Shown: positions 7,066-15,420 of the stretch, piece by piece | How positions within the stretch are numbered: position 1 is the first letter of the stretch | Layout: every line of letters begins with the position of its first letter | Assembly: GCF_000612585.1 (NCBI RefSeq) | Contig: NZ_JFCA01000051.1 | Location: forward strand, 1-48,488 | Reading direction: 5' to 3' | Origin: Pseudomonas sp. CHM02 | Lineage (GTDB): Bacteria; Pseudomonadota; Gammaproteobacteria; Pseudomonadales; Pseudomonadaceae | Length of the DNA: 48,488 bases | Notes under the pieces: model-generated | What the model was told of the DNA's origin: nothing | Seen by the model: the letters and a program-made list of their open reading frames with translations, nothing else | Databases searched by the model: none | Program-made: the position numbers and the translations under genes

Positions 7066-8388
7066 TCAGCGCCGCAGCGGCATGCCCAGGTCGACGCGCA
7101 GGCCATCCGGCTGGCTGTCGAACTTCAGCGAGCAGGAGCAACGCTGCACGATAGCTTGCACAATCGCCAGGCCCAGCCCGCAGCCTTCGCTGTTGCCATT
7201 GCGCCAGAAGCGTTGGGTCAGGTATTGAAGGTCCTCCGGCGAAATCTGCTGGCCGTGGTCACGCACGCGGAACACCACGCTATCCGTCTCGATCAATACG
7301 CGCAGTTCCACCCGCGTGTCCGCCGGCGTGTGACGCAGGGCGTTGTCCAGCAGGTTGCGCAGGGCCGCGACCGCCAGGCCCACCGGCATTTCCACCGGGG
7401 TAACCGAGAGGTTATCTGGCAGGATCAGGTCGATGCGCGAGTTATCACCGGCATTGGCATCCTGGATGGCCAGCCGTGCCACGTCCTCGGCACTGGAGTG
7501 CATGCCATCGTCAAATGACAGGTTGCCCTCCACCCGCGCCAGCAGCAGCAATTGCTCCAGGGTGCGATGCAGGCGGTCGGCGCCCTCCTCGGCGTGGGCC
7601 AGGGACTGGTCGCGGGCTGCGCCATCGGTCATGCGCGCCACTTGCAGGTGGGTCTTGATCGCCGTCAGCGGGCTGCGCAGTTCATGGGCGGCGTCGCCGG
7701 TAAGGCGGCGTTCGCGCTCGATGGTCTTGGCGATGCGTTGCAACAGTTGGTTCTGGGTATCGAGCAGTGGCTTGAGTTCGCTGGGCAACGGATGGATCTG
7801 CAGCGGTTCGAGGGAGTCGGCACTGCGGCGCATCAAGGCGTCACGCATGCGATTGAGCGGCAGCAGGCTCTGGCCGATGCCCAGCCACAGCAGGCACAGG
7901 CAGCCGAGCATCGCCACGCCCACCGGCACCGACGCCGCCAGCAGGATCGACAGGTTCAGCGCTTCACGCTCCACCTGGCGGTCGGCGGTAGTGATCAAAA
8001 GATCGCCACGGGACAGGGTAAAACTGCGCCAGCCCACACCATCGATGACCTGGTCACGGAACCCGCTCCTGCGCGACTCCAGCCCTTCGTCCAGCGTGGT
8101 GTGGCTGCGCGCCAGGATTTCCCCGCGCAGGGAACTGACCTGGCAGGCCATGCCACCGGGCACATTCAATTGTTCGGCGCTGAAATGCGCACCGCCGCTC
8201 ACACTGGCCAGGCCCGGCATCTGCTCGGTCAGCCCCGCCACCATGCGCGCCGACGCCACCAGGCGCTGATCGAGGGAGAACATCATCTGGTTACGCAGGT
8301 CGCTCAGCATCCAGGCCGCCGCCAGGGCCCAGATCAACACAAAAGCGGCGCCCAGCTTGAACGTCAGGCGCAGGCGCAGGCTTTTCAC
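7066..8388 (-). CDS. dsbS: Sensor histidine kinase DsbS-like
   Basis: A 440-residue membrane histidine kinase. Transmembrane segments lie at about 12-30 and 147-172, giving a periplasmic sensor domain of about 115 residues, then a linker/HAMP region. The phospho-acceptor His235 is in GDAAHELRSPLTAIK, and the ATP-binding N, G1 and G2 boxes are RNLLDNALRHTP (344-355), VRDHGQQIS (about 375) and EGCGLGLAIVQAI (401-413). The start is a GTG overlapping the dsbR stop (GTGA). It is divergent from dsbD-E-G, the same arrangement as PA2480/PA2479 with PA2478-PA2476 in P. aeruginosa. There, as I recall, DsbS senses periplasmic copper through Cys82; here Cys82 is also present (GMACQVSS) and is the only Cys in the periplasmic part. 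The name is inferred from synteny. Confidence 0.85.
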   Translation of the reverse strand: MKSLRLRLTFKLGAAFVLIWALAAAWMLSDLRNQMMFSLDQRLVASARMVAGLTEQMPGLASVSGGAHFSAEQLNVPGGMACQVSSLRGEILARSHTTLDEGLESRRSGFRDQVIDGVGWRSFTLSRGDLLITTADRQVEREALNLSILLAASVPVGVAMLGCLCLLWLGIGQSLLPLNRMRDALMRRSADSLEPLQIHPLPSELKPLLDTQNQLLQRIAKTIERERRLTGDAAHELRSPLTAIKTHLQVARMTDGAARDQSLAHAEEGADRLHRTLEQLLLLARVEGNLSFDDGMHSSAEDVARLAIQDANAGDNSRIDLILPDNLSVTPVEMPVGLAVAALRNLLDNALRHTPADTRVELRVLIETDSVVFRVRDHGQQISPEDLQYLTQRFWRNGNSEGCGLGLAIVQAIVQRCSCSLKFDSQPDGLRVDLGMPLRR

Positions 8389-9065
8389 GATGCGTCCTCG
8401 CCCCCATCGGCCGGGCCCAGGCGGTAACCGAGGCCGCGCACGGTCTCGACGATGCCATTGCCCAATTTGCGCCGCAGGTGGTGGATATGCACATTGAGGG
8501 CGTTGCTTTCCAACTCGTCGTTGAACCCGTAGACGCTGTCCTTGAGCTGTTCGCTGGACAGCACCCGGCCTTTGTTGTGCAGCAGCGCTTGCAGCAGCGC
8601 CTGTTCGCGGCGCGAGAGGTCCACCGGCTGGCCGCCCAGGAAAGTTTCGCGGCTGCTGGGGTCGTAGGCCAGGCGACCATGCTCGATCAGGTTGACACTG
8701 CGCCCCGCCACCCGCCGCAACAGGGTTTGCAGGCGCGCGGCGAGTTCGCGCAGGTCGAAGGGTTTGAGCAGGTAGTCATCGGCGCCGGCTTGCAGGCCGT
8801 CGACGCGATTGGTTACCGAGTCCCGTGCGGTCAGGATCAGCACCGGGATTTCCAGGCCCTGGCTGCGCTGTTGCTGCAGCAGCTTGAGGCCGTCTTCATC
8901 GGGCAAGCCGAGGTCGAGCACCATGATGTCGAAGGTGGCCGCCTTGAGCATCGCGCGTGCGGCGCCCGCCGTGGCCACGCGTTCGACGGTAAAACCCTGG
9001 GCAGTAAGGCCGGCCACAATGCCGCTGGCGATCAGTTCGTCGTCTTCGCAGACCAATACGTGCAT
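8385..9065 (-). CDS. dsbR: OmpR-family response regulator DsbR-like
   Basis: A 226-residue response regulator. The receiver domain (1-115) has the acidic pair Glu7-Asp8-Asp9, phospho-acceptor Asp51 (MVLDLGLP), the Thr/Ala switch region (ILTARD) and Lys101 (LLKPFD). The winged-helix DNA-binding domain spans about 125-222 (LSRREQALLQALLHNKGRVLS, then NVHIHHLRRKLG). The ATG at 9065 (MHVLVCEDDE) has AAGGG upstream; the open frame beyond it runs into the promoter. It is the first gene of the dsbR-dsbS operon, and a direct-repeat operator of OmpR type lies at 9163-9184. It probably activates dsbDEG and its own operon. Confidence 0.87.
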   Translation of the reverse strand: MHVLVCEDDELIASGIVAGLTAQGFTVERVATAGAARAMLKAATFDIMVLDLGLPDEDGLKLLQQQRSQGLEIPVLILTARDSVTNRVDGLQAGADDYLLKPFDLRELAARLQTLLRRVAGRSVNLIEHGRLAYDPSSRETFLGGQPVDLSRREQALLQALLHNKGRVLSSEQLKDSVYGFNDELESNALNVHIHHLRRKLGNGIVETVRGLGYRLGPADGGEDAS

Positions 9066-9152
9066 GCTGAACCCTTCATGAAAGATGGGGTGATTAAAAA
9101 TGCTGGGGATTAAGCGCCGATTATGCCGTGAAAAGACGCCCACTAAGACTCT

Positions 9153-9184
9153 AGAATAGCCTCGGTTAATCATCGGTTAATCAA
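9153..9184. promoter_or_regulatory. Divergent control region with DsbR-type direct repeats
   Basis: CGGTTAATCAT (9163-9173) and CGGTTAATCAA (9174-9184) are 11-bp direct repeats with the one-turn spacing typical of OmpR/PhoB-family sites. On the minus strand, TATTCT (9153-9158) lies 4 bases beyond the repeats and makes a good -10 for dsbR, the repeats taking the place of a -35. On the plus strand the repeats end 44 bases before the dsbD ATG. The -10 for dsbD is not obvious. Confidence 0.7.
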
Positions 9185-9228
9185 CGCCACACATTGTGTG
9201 CCCACTTGCATCGAACTAAGGCTTGACC

Positions 9229-10956
9229 ATGCGGCATCTGTTTACCTTTCTGCTGGTGTTGTTCGCGGGGCTCGCCCAGGCCGCGCCGGGCAATCCGTTT
9301 GAGACCAAACCTGATTTCCTTCCGGTGGGCAACGCCTTCACCTTTACCTCCGAACGTCTTGAAAGTGGCGAGACCCAACTGTATTGGCAGATTGCCGACG
9401 GTTACTACCTGTACAAGCAGCGCATGAAGTTCGATGGCCTGGCTGAAAAGCCCGCGCTGCCGCAAGGCGAGGCCCACAGCGATGAGTTCTTCGGCGACCA
9501 GGAAGTGTATCGCCAGGGCCTCGAAGTGAAGATCCCGGCCGGCGCCACCGGGCAGGTCAAGCTGGGCTGGCAGGGCTGCGCCGACGCGGGCCTGTGCTAC
9601 CCGCCGCAGTCGATTACCGTGGACCTGGGTGGCAACCCGGCCGTCGCCGCGAGCGCCGCAGCCCAGGACCAGAGCCTGGCCAGTGGCCTGCAGCAACGCA
9701 GCCTGGGTTGGAGCCTGCTGTTGTTCTTCGGCCTCGGCCTGTTGCTGGCATTTGCCCCCTGTTCGTTGCCGATGCTGCCGATCCTCGCCGGCCTGGTGGT
9801 GGGCAGTGGCGCCAGCCCGCGTCGCGGCTTTGCCCTGGCCAGCAGCTATGTGGTGTGCATGGCGCTGGTGTATGCCGCGCTCGGCGTATTGGCCGCGTTG
9901 CTTGGCAGCAACCTCGCCGCGCTGCTGCAAACCCCTTGGATCCTCGGCAGTTTCGCCGCGTTGTTCGTGATCCTCGCCCTGCCGATGTTCGGCTTCTTCG
10001 AACTGCAACTGCCCGCATTCCTGCGCGACCGCCTGGACAACGTCAGCCGTCGGCAAAGCGGCGGCAGCCTGGTGGGCGCCGGGGTTCTCGGTGCGCTGTC
10101 CGGCCTGTTGGTAGGCCCGTGCATGACCGCGCCACTGGCCGGCGCCCTGCTCTACATCGCCCAGAGCGGCAATACACTGCACGGTGGCCTGATCCTCTTC
10201 GCCATGGGCATCGGCATCGGTATTCCCCTTTTGCTGCTGGTGACCGTGGGCAATCGCTTCCTGCCCAAGCCGGGCACTTGGATGAATGTGCTCAAGGGCA
10301 TCTTCGGTTTCCTGTTCCTCGGCACCGCTGTGCTGATGATTCGCCCGGTGGTCGGCGAGAGCCTGTGGATCGGCCTGTGGGGCGCACTCGCGCTGGTAAT
10401 GGCCTACTGCGGCTGGACCCTGGCCCGCGAATACGGCCTGGCCGCCAAGGTATTTGGCGCAGGCTCCCTGGTACTGGGCCTGTGGGGCGCAGTGCTGGTG
10501 GTGGGCGCGGCCGGTGGCAGCGATGACCTGTGGCAGCCGCTGAAGGTCTACAGCGGTTCACGGATCACCACCGCAGCGTCCGCCCATGACGCCTTCATGA
10601 CCATCAGCGACCCGGCCGTGCTGCAAAACCAACTCGACAGCGCCAAGGCCCAAGGCCAATGGGTGTTGGTGGACTACTATGCCGACTGGTGCGTGGCGTG
10701 CAAGATCATGGAAAAACAGGTGTTCGGCAAACCCGAGGTCATGCAGGCATTGAAAGACGTGCGCTTGCTGCGCCTGGACGTCACCGCAGACAACGCCGCC
10801 AGCCGCGAGCTGCTCGGCCGCTATAAAGTCCCTGGCCCACCGAGCTTCGTGTGGATCGGCCCGGACGGCGAAGAACGCCGTGCCCAACGCATCACCGGCG
10901 AAGTGGATGCCGCCGCTTTCCTGCAACGCTGGACGCAAACCCGGGACGCCCTCTGA
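9229..10956 (+). CDS. dsbD: Thiol:disulfide interchange protein DsbD
   Basis: A 575-residue three-domain transmembrane reductase that carries electrons from cytoplasmic thioredoxin to periplasmic thiol proteins. A signal peptide (1-18) precedes the alpha domain with Cys117/Cys123 (QGCADAGLCYPP). The membrane beta domain (about 160-430) carries the redox Cys178 (FAPCSLPMLP) and Cys298 (GPCMTAPL). The C-terminal thioredoxin-like gamma domain has WCVAC (Cys488/Cys491). The ATG at 9229 has AAGG 7 bases upstream and gives a clean signal peptide. The stop codon overlaps the dsbE start by one base. It corresponds to the second DsbD of P. aeruginosa (DsbD2, PA2478) by synteny. It should feed electrons to DsbE and DsbG downstream. 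Confidence 0.93.
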   Translation: MRHLFTFLLVLFAGLAQAAPGNPFETKPDFLPVGNAFTFTSERLESGETQLYWQIADGYYLYKQRMKFDGLAEKPALPQGEAHSDEFFGDQEVYRQGLEVKIPAGATGQVKLGWQGCADAGLCYPPQSITVDLGGNPAVAASAAAQDQSLASGLQQRSLGWSLLLFFGLGLLLAFAPCSLPMLPILAGLVVGSGASPRRGFALASSYVVCMALVYAALGVLAALLGSNLAALLQTPWILGSFAALFVILALPMFGFFELQLPAFLRDRLDNVSRRQSGGSLVGAGVLGALSGLLVGPCMTAPLAGALLYIAQSGNTLHGGLILFAMGIGIGIPLLLLVTVGNRFLPKPGTWMNVLKGIFGFLFLGTAVLMIRPVVGESLWIGLWGALALVMAYCGWTLAREYGLAAKVFGAGSLVLGLWGAVLVVGAAGGSDDLWQPLKVYSGSRITTAASAHDAFMTISDPAVLQNQLDSAKAQGQWVLVDYYADWCVACKIMEKQVFGKPEVMQALKDVRLLRLDVTADNAASRELLGRYKVPGPPSFVWIGPDGEERRAQRITGEVDAAAFLQRWTQTRDAL

Positions 10957-11801
10957 TGCTGACCCTGACCATCGGCACCTTCGCCATCGCCCTGAATCAC
11001 ATCCTGCTGATCAGCGCGCTGATTCTCGCCACCCTGGTCGGCTGGCGCGTGGCCAAACGCGGCGGCGAGAACCCGGAGTCGGTGTTGTTCAGCCTGTTCC
11101 TGCTGGGCATGCTGGTGGCCCGCATCAGTTTTGTGTTGATGTACTGGAACGACTACCGCAACGACTGGCTGCAAATGGTCGACCTGCGCGACGGCGGCTT
11201 CCTTGCCTGGCCCGGCGTGATCGCCCTGGTCCTTGGCGCACTGGCCTACGGCTGGCGGCGCCCGGCCCTGCGCAAGCCGCTGAGTGCCGGGGTGATCACC
11301 GGCCTGGTGTTCTGGGGCCTGACCAGTGTGTCCCTGAGCCTGTATGACAAGGGCTCGCAACTGCCGGACATCACCCTGCGCAACGCCAACGGCGAGGTGG
11401 TGCAATTGGCCGACTACAAGGGCGGCCCGCTGGTGATCAACCTGTGGGCCACCTGGTGCCCGCCGTGCCGCCGTGAAATGCCGGTACTGGAACGCGCCCA
11501 GCATCAACGCCCCGACGTGACCTTCCTGTTCGTCAACCAGGCCGAAAGCATGCAAAGCGTCAGCACTTTCCTCGCGACCCAGGGCCTGACCCTCGACAAC
11601 GTGCTGTTCGACGCCAGCGGCCGCCTCGGCCAGGCCGTAGGCTCGATGGCCTTGCCTACCACCCTGTTCTACCGCGCCGACGGTCGCCTGATCAACAGCC
11701 ACCTGGGCGAGTTGTCCCAGGCCAGCCTGGCCCGTGCCATGGAACCCTTCGATACCGCTCCTGAAAGGAAACCGACATGCCCCGCCTCCGCCACCTGCTG
11801 A
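10956..11801 (+). CDS. dsbE: TlpA/DsbE-type membrane thioredoxin
   Basis: A 281-residue protein with four predicted membrane segments (about 8-29, 41-63, 81-100 and 110-128). A periplasmic TlpA/ResA/DsbE-like thioredoxin domain (about 133-275) follows, with the redox motif WATWCPPC (Cys168/Cys171) and the cis-Pro loop MALPTT. The multi-pass N-terminus is unlike the single anchor of CcmG. The start overlaps the dsbD stop (TGATG), indicating translational coupling, and the end overlaps dsbG by 25 bases. It matches PA2477 of the dsbDEG operon. The expected role is a DsbD-dependent periplasmic disulfide reductase; its substrate is unknown. Confidence 0.87.
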   Translation: MLTLTIGTFAIALNHILLISALILATLVGWRVAKRGGENPESVLFSLFLLGMLVARISFVLMYWNDYRNDWLQMVDLRDGGFLAWPGVIALVLGALAYGWRRPALRKPLSAGVITGLVFWGLTSVSLSLYDKGSQLPDITLRNANGEVVQLADYKGGPLVINLWATWCPPCRREMPVLERAQHQRPDVTFLFVNQAESMQSVSTFLATQGLTLDNVLFDASGRLGQAVGSMALPTTLFYRADGRLINSHLGELSQASLARAMEPFDTAPERKPTCPASATC

Positions 11802-12538
11802 CCCTGTTGCCGCTGACGCTTGCCGCCACCCTGGCCCAGGCCGAAGACTGGCCGGCACCGATCAAACAGATCGAAGCCAAGGGCGCCAAGATCCTCGGCA
11901 AATTCGACGCCCCCAGTGGCCTCACCGGCTACGCCGCCCAGTACCAGAACCGTGGCATGGCGCTGTACCTGACCGCCGACGGCAAAAACGTGATCGCCGG
12001 CAACCTGTACGACGCCCAGGGCAATGACCTGAGCAGCGCGCCCCTGGAAAAACTGGTGTACGCGCCGATGGCCAAGGAAGTCTGGGCCAAGATGGAAAAA
12101 AGCAGCTGGATCCAGGACGGCGACGTTAAAGCCCCGCGCATCGTCTACCTGTTCAGCGACCCCAACTGCCCTTACTGCAACATGTTCTGGGAACAAGCCC
12201 GCCCGTGGGTAAAAGCCGGCAAGGTGCAGTTGCGCCACATCATGGTGGGCATCATCCGCGAAGACAGCCCGGGCAAATCCGCCGCGCTGTTTGCCGCCAA
12301 AGACCCACAAAAAGCCCTGGAAGAACATGAAGCCGCCGGCAAAGGCAGCAAGTTGCAGGCACTCGACAAGATCCCGGCGGATATCGAGGCCAAGCTTGAA
12401 GGGAATATGAAGTTGATGGACGAACTGGAGTTGTCGGCGACGCCGGCGATTTTCTATCTGGATGACAAGGGTGGGTTGCAGCAACAGCAGGGTGCGCCTT
12501 CGCCGGATAAGTTGGTGAAAATCCTGGGAGCGAAGTGA
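11777..12538 (+). CDS. dsbG: Periplasmic disulfide isomerase DsbG
   Basis: A 253-residue DsbC/DsbG-family protein. Residues 1-22 are a signal peptide. The N-terminal dimerisation domain runs to about 90, and the thioredoxin domain carries the active site FSDPNCPYC (Cys131/Cys134) and the cis-Pro motif SATPAIFY. DsbG reduces or isomerises wrong disulfides and protects single cysteines from over-oxidation, being kept reduced by DsbD. ATG at 11777 has GAAAGGA upstream, inside the end of dsbE. It is the last gene of the dsbD-E-G operon and is followed by a strong terminator. Confidence 0.93.
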   Translation: MPRLRHLLTLLPLTLAATLAQAEDWPAPIKQIEAKGAKILGKFDAPSGLTGYAAQYQNRGMALYLTADGKNVIAGNLYDAQGNDLSSAPLEKLVYAPMAKEVWAKMEKSSWIQDGDVKAPRIVYLFSDPNCPYCNMFWEQARPWVKAGKVQLRHIMVGIIREDSPGKSAALFAAKDPQKALEEHEAAGKGSKLQALDKIPADIEAKLEGNMKLMDELELSATPAIFYLDDKGGLQQQQGAPSPDKLVKILGAK

Positions 12539-12560
12539 TTCGTCGACTTATTCTCGCAAA

Positions 12561-12591
12561 CAAGAATGCCCGCACAACGCGGGCATTCTTG
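12561..12591. terminator. Shared hairpin terminator between convergent genes
   Basis: A perfect 13-bp stem (CAAGAATGCCCGC and its complement) with a 5-base loop lies 22 bases after the dsbG stop and 9 bases after the stop of the convergent gene at 12601. T-rich flanks on both sides suit bidirectional use, but neither has a long uninterrupted T-run. Confidence 0.8.
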
Positions 12592-12600
12592 TTCATAGGT

Positions 12601-15291
12601 TTAACTTAATTCTTCGACCAGAAAATCATCCATGTACCAATCATTCCCCATTCCAGACGCCCTATGACTGTAGATGTCCAGCTGTACGCCCCCCCCGTCT
12701 GCCAAAAAAGTAAACTCAAGTTTGTGCCAAGCAAGATCGGAAAGCGTAAGGATGTCTGTTTGACGCACACCATCTTTGCTTAACGATAATTGCGGCGCGG
12801 GAGGATTATGACCATATTGCCGAACTTGTACGGAAAACCTATACGTACGGCCACTTTCAAGATCATTAAATAGCCGCTGCAAAATCGGACCAACAGTATT
12901 GCTGGTGTACGTGAAATCTCTCACCGAATAACCCGGCCTCCCGTCCGGCCCGTCTATCGATTCAATCGTGAGATCTCTCGGGTCACCGACCCCGGAGCCT
13001 TTCTCCCATTTGCCGAATGTGTGGTCATCAAATTTGGTTAGATCCCGATAGGCTTTCCTGAACCCCAGCTTTAACTGCGGAAACTCAATTGCATCAGCCT
13101 GTTGAGTACTGCCGTTTGTGGTCATTTTGAAGATGACCGTCAATTCAGTCTTGTCACGAAGCTTTTCCAACTCCGCGCGTGGCAGTATCCGCGACAACCC
13201 ATTCAAGTCGTCTCTACCTATTGGCTCCTGGGTCATGACTTTTATGGTGTATAACGTACCGTCCTCTTTGGTGCCCGTGCATTCCAACCAGCCAATCTGG
13301 CCTTCCAAGATGAACCACCACCGCTCCAGCGTAATGTCAGCATCCCCGCTAAAGCAGCGCAGGTCCAAAATACCGTTTGGGACAGCCGGTGGCGTGGCCT
13401 GGAGCACAACCGGCGTCTTCAAGCGCACAGGGACACTGATCTCCAGATCCAGATCATCGGACGTCTGTCGCTTGCAGGCATTGGTCACGGTGTAGTTGAT
13501 TGTTATGGTTTGGCCGCTGCCATGAATCACTTCCACACGATCAATATCGAACTCCACGTAGCCTTGGGCGCTATCACCGGCTTTGGGGTCCAGCGGCACG
13601 TAAGTACCGTCCAACCGTTTCCAGTTCAGCTGGATCTGATGCTTCTTGCTTATGCCTGGGAAGGCCACCCGTACGGTCACCCCGTCGCGGCCATTGTGAA
13701 TCGTCAGTTGGTTGCCCACGGCCTGGCATACAGTCGGCGCATCCAGTTCCAGCGGCTCCTGCTCGATGTTGAACGGCTCCACCTGAAACGCAATGGCCGT
13801 CGCCAGATCGCATTTCCCATCGAAACTCACCGCCGCATGCAGTTCGAATTCACTGCAGTCTTCCAGCTTTTGCAACTCTGCCCTCGGAATCGGTGCGTCG
13901 ACGCCATTGGTCAACCAATCGGCGGTGAGAGGCTCCCCAAGCAAGAGGGACAAGTGGAAAGGGCTGCCATCCTCCTGCATACCGGTGATCCAGGCCCAGA
14001 TACATTGTCCGACAGCCGCGTAATCCCAGGCACGCACCAGTAATGTCGCATCGCCTTCGAACGAGGTGAGCGCCAAGGTTTTACCCGTTGCTTCGTCGAT
14101 ACACTGCCCGGTCAGTTGAGGAGCGAGCACTTGAATCACACACTCGGGAGAGTTCTGAGGCAGGCCATTGTCAGGTTGAACGCTATAGATCAGTGTCAAC
14201 TTTTGGCAGAACAGGGCTGCGAAGGTCTCAGGGCCGACATCGAATGACAGGCTCACATCGCCCGGTTTTACGTCCTGACAACCGAGAGGTACAGGCCCAT
14301 AATTCGGCCCGCTGGCTTGCACGCAGACATGATCGCCTTCAGTCATGCCTGGGTAGGCCACTATTGCATGCCCGCCCTGGGTGGTGTTGGCCGGGTTGAC
14401 CTGCCAGTTACCCGGGGATACTTGTACCGCTTCCCGTAGACGCGGCGGGTTTAAGTCCCGTCCAGGATCGACGCGCAGCAGCACCGTAGAGCGCTGATGG
14501 AAGTCCTGCGCATTTAAAGGCAGCGGGTTCACATTCGACACCGGTGCCTCAGGGTCACAACCGTCCCAGATAACCCCCAGATGGCAGGTACAGGATGAGT
14601 AGTCATCCAAGCGTCCTAGCCAGTCACGCAATAATCCAAACTCGAACACAAACTCCGCATGCGCTTCCTCTTCAGTCACAACATGATCAAATGCCACCCA
14701 TTTAAATAATGGCGGTACGTTGTGCTCATTACCCGCGACAACAACAAACAATCGCGAGCCCGGCCGAATCATCGGCCAGGCCTTGACCCGGATAGTTTCG
14801 TCTCCCGTGAACTTGAACATGTTCAACCACCGCGTGCCCGACTCCAATTCGGCATGCGCGAACTCAGGCATTGACTCACGCAGATGCTCTTCGCGGACGT
14901 CCTGAATCTCAAGTTCAAGTACCAGTGACTCCTTTCGCGTACCACCGACAACGGCCTCGTACCAGATCAGCACCGTATGCCCGATGCAGGTACTGATCCA
15001 TTCCCAGGGAATATCGGCTACATCGCCGCTCGCGACGGTGATCGGCGCAAATGTCACGCAGGTCGGGCCTTTGATAGCGAAATGTACAACGACCTGGGTG
15101 CTTCCTGCGGGAAGCGTCAGTGTCGCAGTCGTACCTTGGGCTGCATCCAGAGGGTAGAGCAGACTATTGTTCTCAGCGTGCTTGATGATCGCAAAGGGGA
15201 ATTCAACTGTGGCGGCCCTGGTTGAAGGGACGGACGCAACGCTCATAGCCTGAGCCGGGGTGTTTTTTTTAGGGATCGGTTTTTTAGCCAC
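12601..15291 (-). CDS. Unrecognised large modular beta-rich protein
   Basis: An 896-residue protein that I do not recognise. A basic, low-complexity N-terminus (KKPIPKKNTPAQ) without a signal peptide is followed by what look like three alternating pairs of beta-rich, Ig-like modules (about 30-130, 131-270, 271-385, 386-505, 506-625 and 626-750). The second members share features such as PRAEL(Q/E)KL, an acidic turn and a later DA/TAIxF strand. The last 145 residues resemble a carbohydrate-binding jelly roll: GRTYRFSVQVRQYG, WHKLEFTF, DIYSH and a closing NDWYMDDFLVEEL. A GTG at 15291 has AGGAG 8 bases upstream; an ATG 45 bases further up lacks a good ribosome site. The gene is visibly less GC-rich than its neighbours, mainly over the last third. 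A lux-box-like palindrome lies about 100 bases upstream. Secretion, surface binding or toxin delivery are only guesses. Confidence 0.8.
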   Translation of the reverse strand: MAKKPIPKKNTPAQAMSVASVPSTRAATVEFPFAIIKHAENNSLLYPLDAAQGTTATLTLPAGSTQVVVHFAIKGPTCVTFAPITVASGDVADIPWEWISTCIGHTVLIWYEAVVGGTRKESLVLELEIQDVREEHLRESMPEFAHAELESGTRWLNMFKFTGDETIRVKAWPMIRPGSRLFVVVAGNEHNVPPLFKWVAFDHVVTEEEAHAEFVFEFGLLRDWLGRLDDYSSCTCHLGVIWDGCDPEAPVSNVNPLPLNAQDFHQRSTVLLRVDPGRDLNPPRLREAVQVSPGNWQVNPANTTQGGHAIVAYPGMTEGDHVCVQASGPNYGPVPLGCQDVKPGDVSLSFDVGPETFAALFCQKLTLIYSVQPDNGLPQNSPECVIQVLAPQLTGQCIDEATGKTLALTSFEGDATLLVRAWDYAAVGQCIWAWITGMQEDGSPFHLSLLLGEPLTADWLTNGVDAPIPRAELQKLEDCSEFELHAAVSFDGKCDLATAIAFQVEPFNIEQEPLELDAPTVCQAVGNQLTIHNGRDGVTVRVAFPGISKKHQIQLNWKRLDGTYVPLDPKAGDSAQGYVEFDIDRVEVIHGSGQTITINYTVTNACKRQTSDDLDLEISVPVRLKTPVVLQATPPAVPNGILDLRCFSGDADITLERWWFILEGQIGWLECTGTKEDGTLYTIKVMTQEPIGRDDLNGLSRILPRAELEKLRDKTELTVIFKMTTNGSTQQADAIEFPQLKLGFRKAYRDLTKFDDHTFGKWEKGSGVGDPRDLTIESIDGPDGRPGYSVRDFTYTSNTVGPILQRLFNDLESGRTYRFSVQVRQYGHNPPAPQLSLSKDGVRQTDILTLSDLAWHKLEFTFLADGGGVQLDIYSHRASGMGNDWYMDDFLVEELS

Positions 15292-15384
15292 GATAAGACT
15301 CCTGTCCAGCGTTAGATAACCGTCGAGGCTGGCCATGCCTGCCTGAAATTTTGGCTATCTAGCGCTTGGATCAGAAGTCTCGCC

Positions 15385-15404
15385 TACTGTCAGATCTGAC
15401 AGTT
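15385..15404 (-). promoter_or_regulatory. las/rhl lux-box-like palindrome
   Basis: ACTGTCAGATCTGACAGT (15386-15403) is a perfect 18-bp palindrome of the CT-N12-AG form, with the CAGATCTG core seen in LuxR-type boxes such as the rhlI box. A third half-site, TTCTGACA, follows at 15403-15410. On the minus strand TAGATA, about 24 bases downstream, could be the -10, placing the box near -45. The sequence is 103 bases upstream of the GTG of the unrecognised gene and 18 bases beyond the pvdL stop. There is no T-run, so a terminator is less likely. Confidence 0.6.
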
Positions 15405-15420
15405 CTGACAAGTGGCCCGC

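Noticed and set aside
15386..15403. Palindrome as the pvdL terminator
   Set aside because: It is 18 bases past the pvdL stop and perfectly symmetric, but no T-run follows on the minus strand and there is no loop; the lux-box reading fits better. It is kept open as the alternative.
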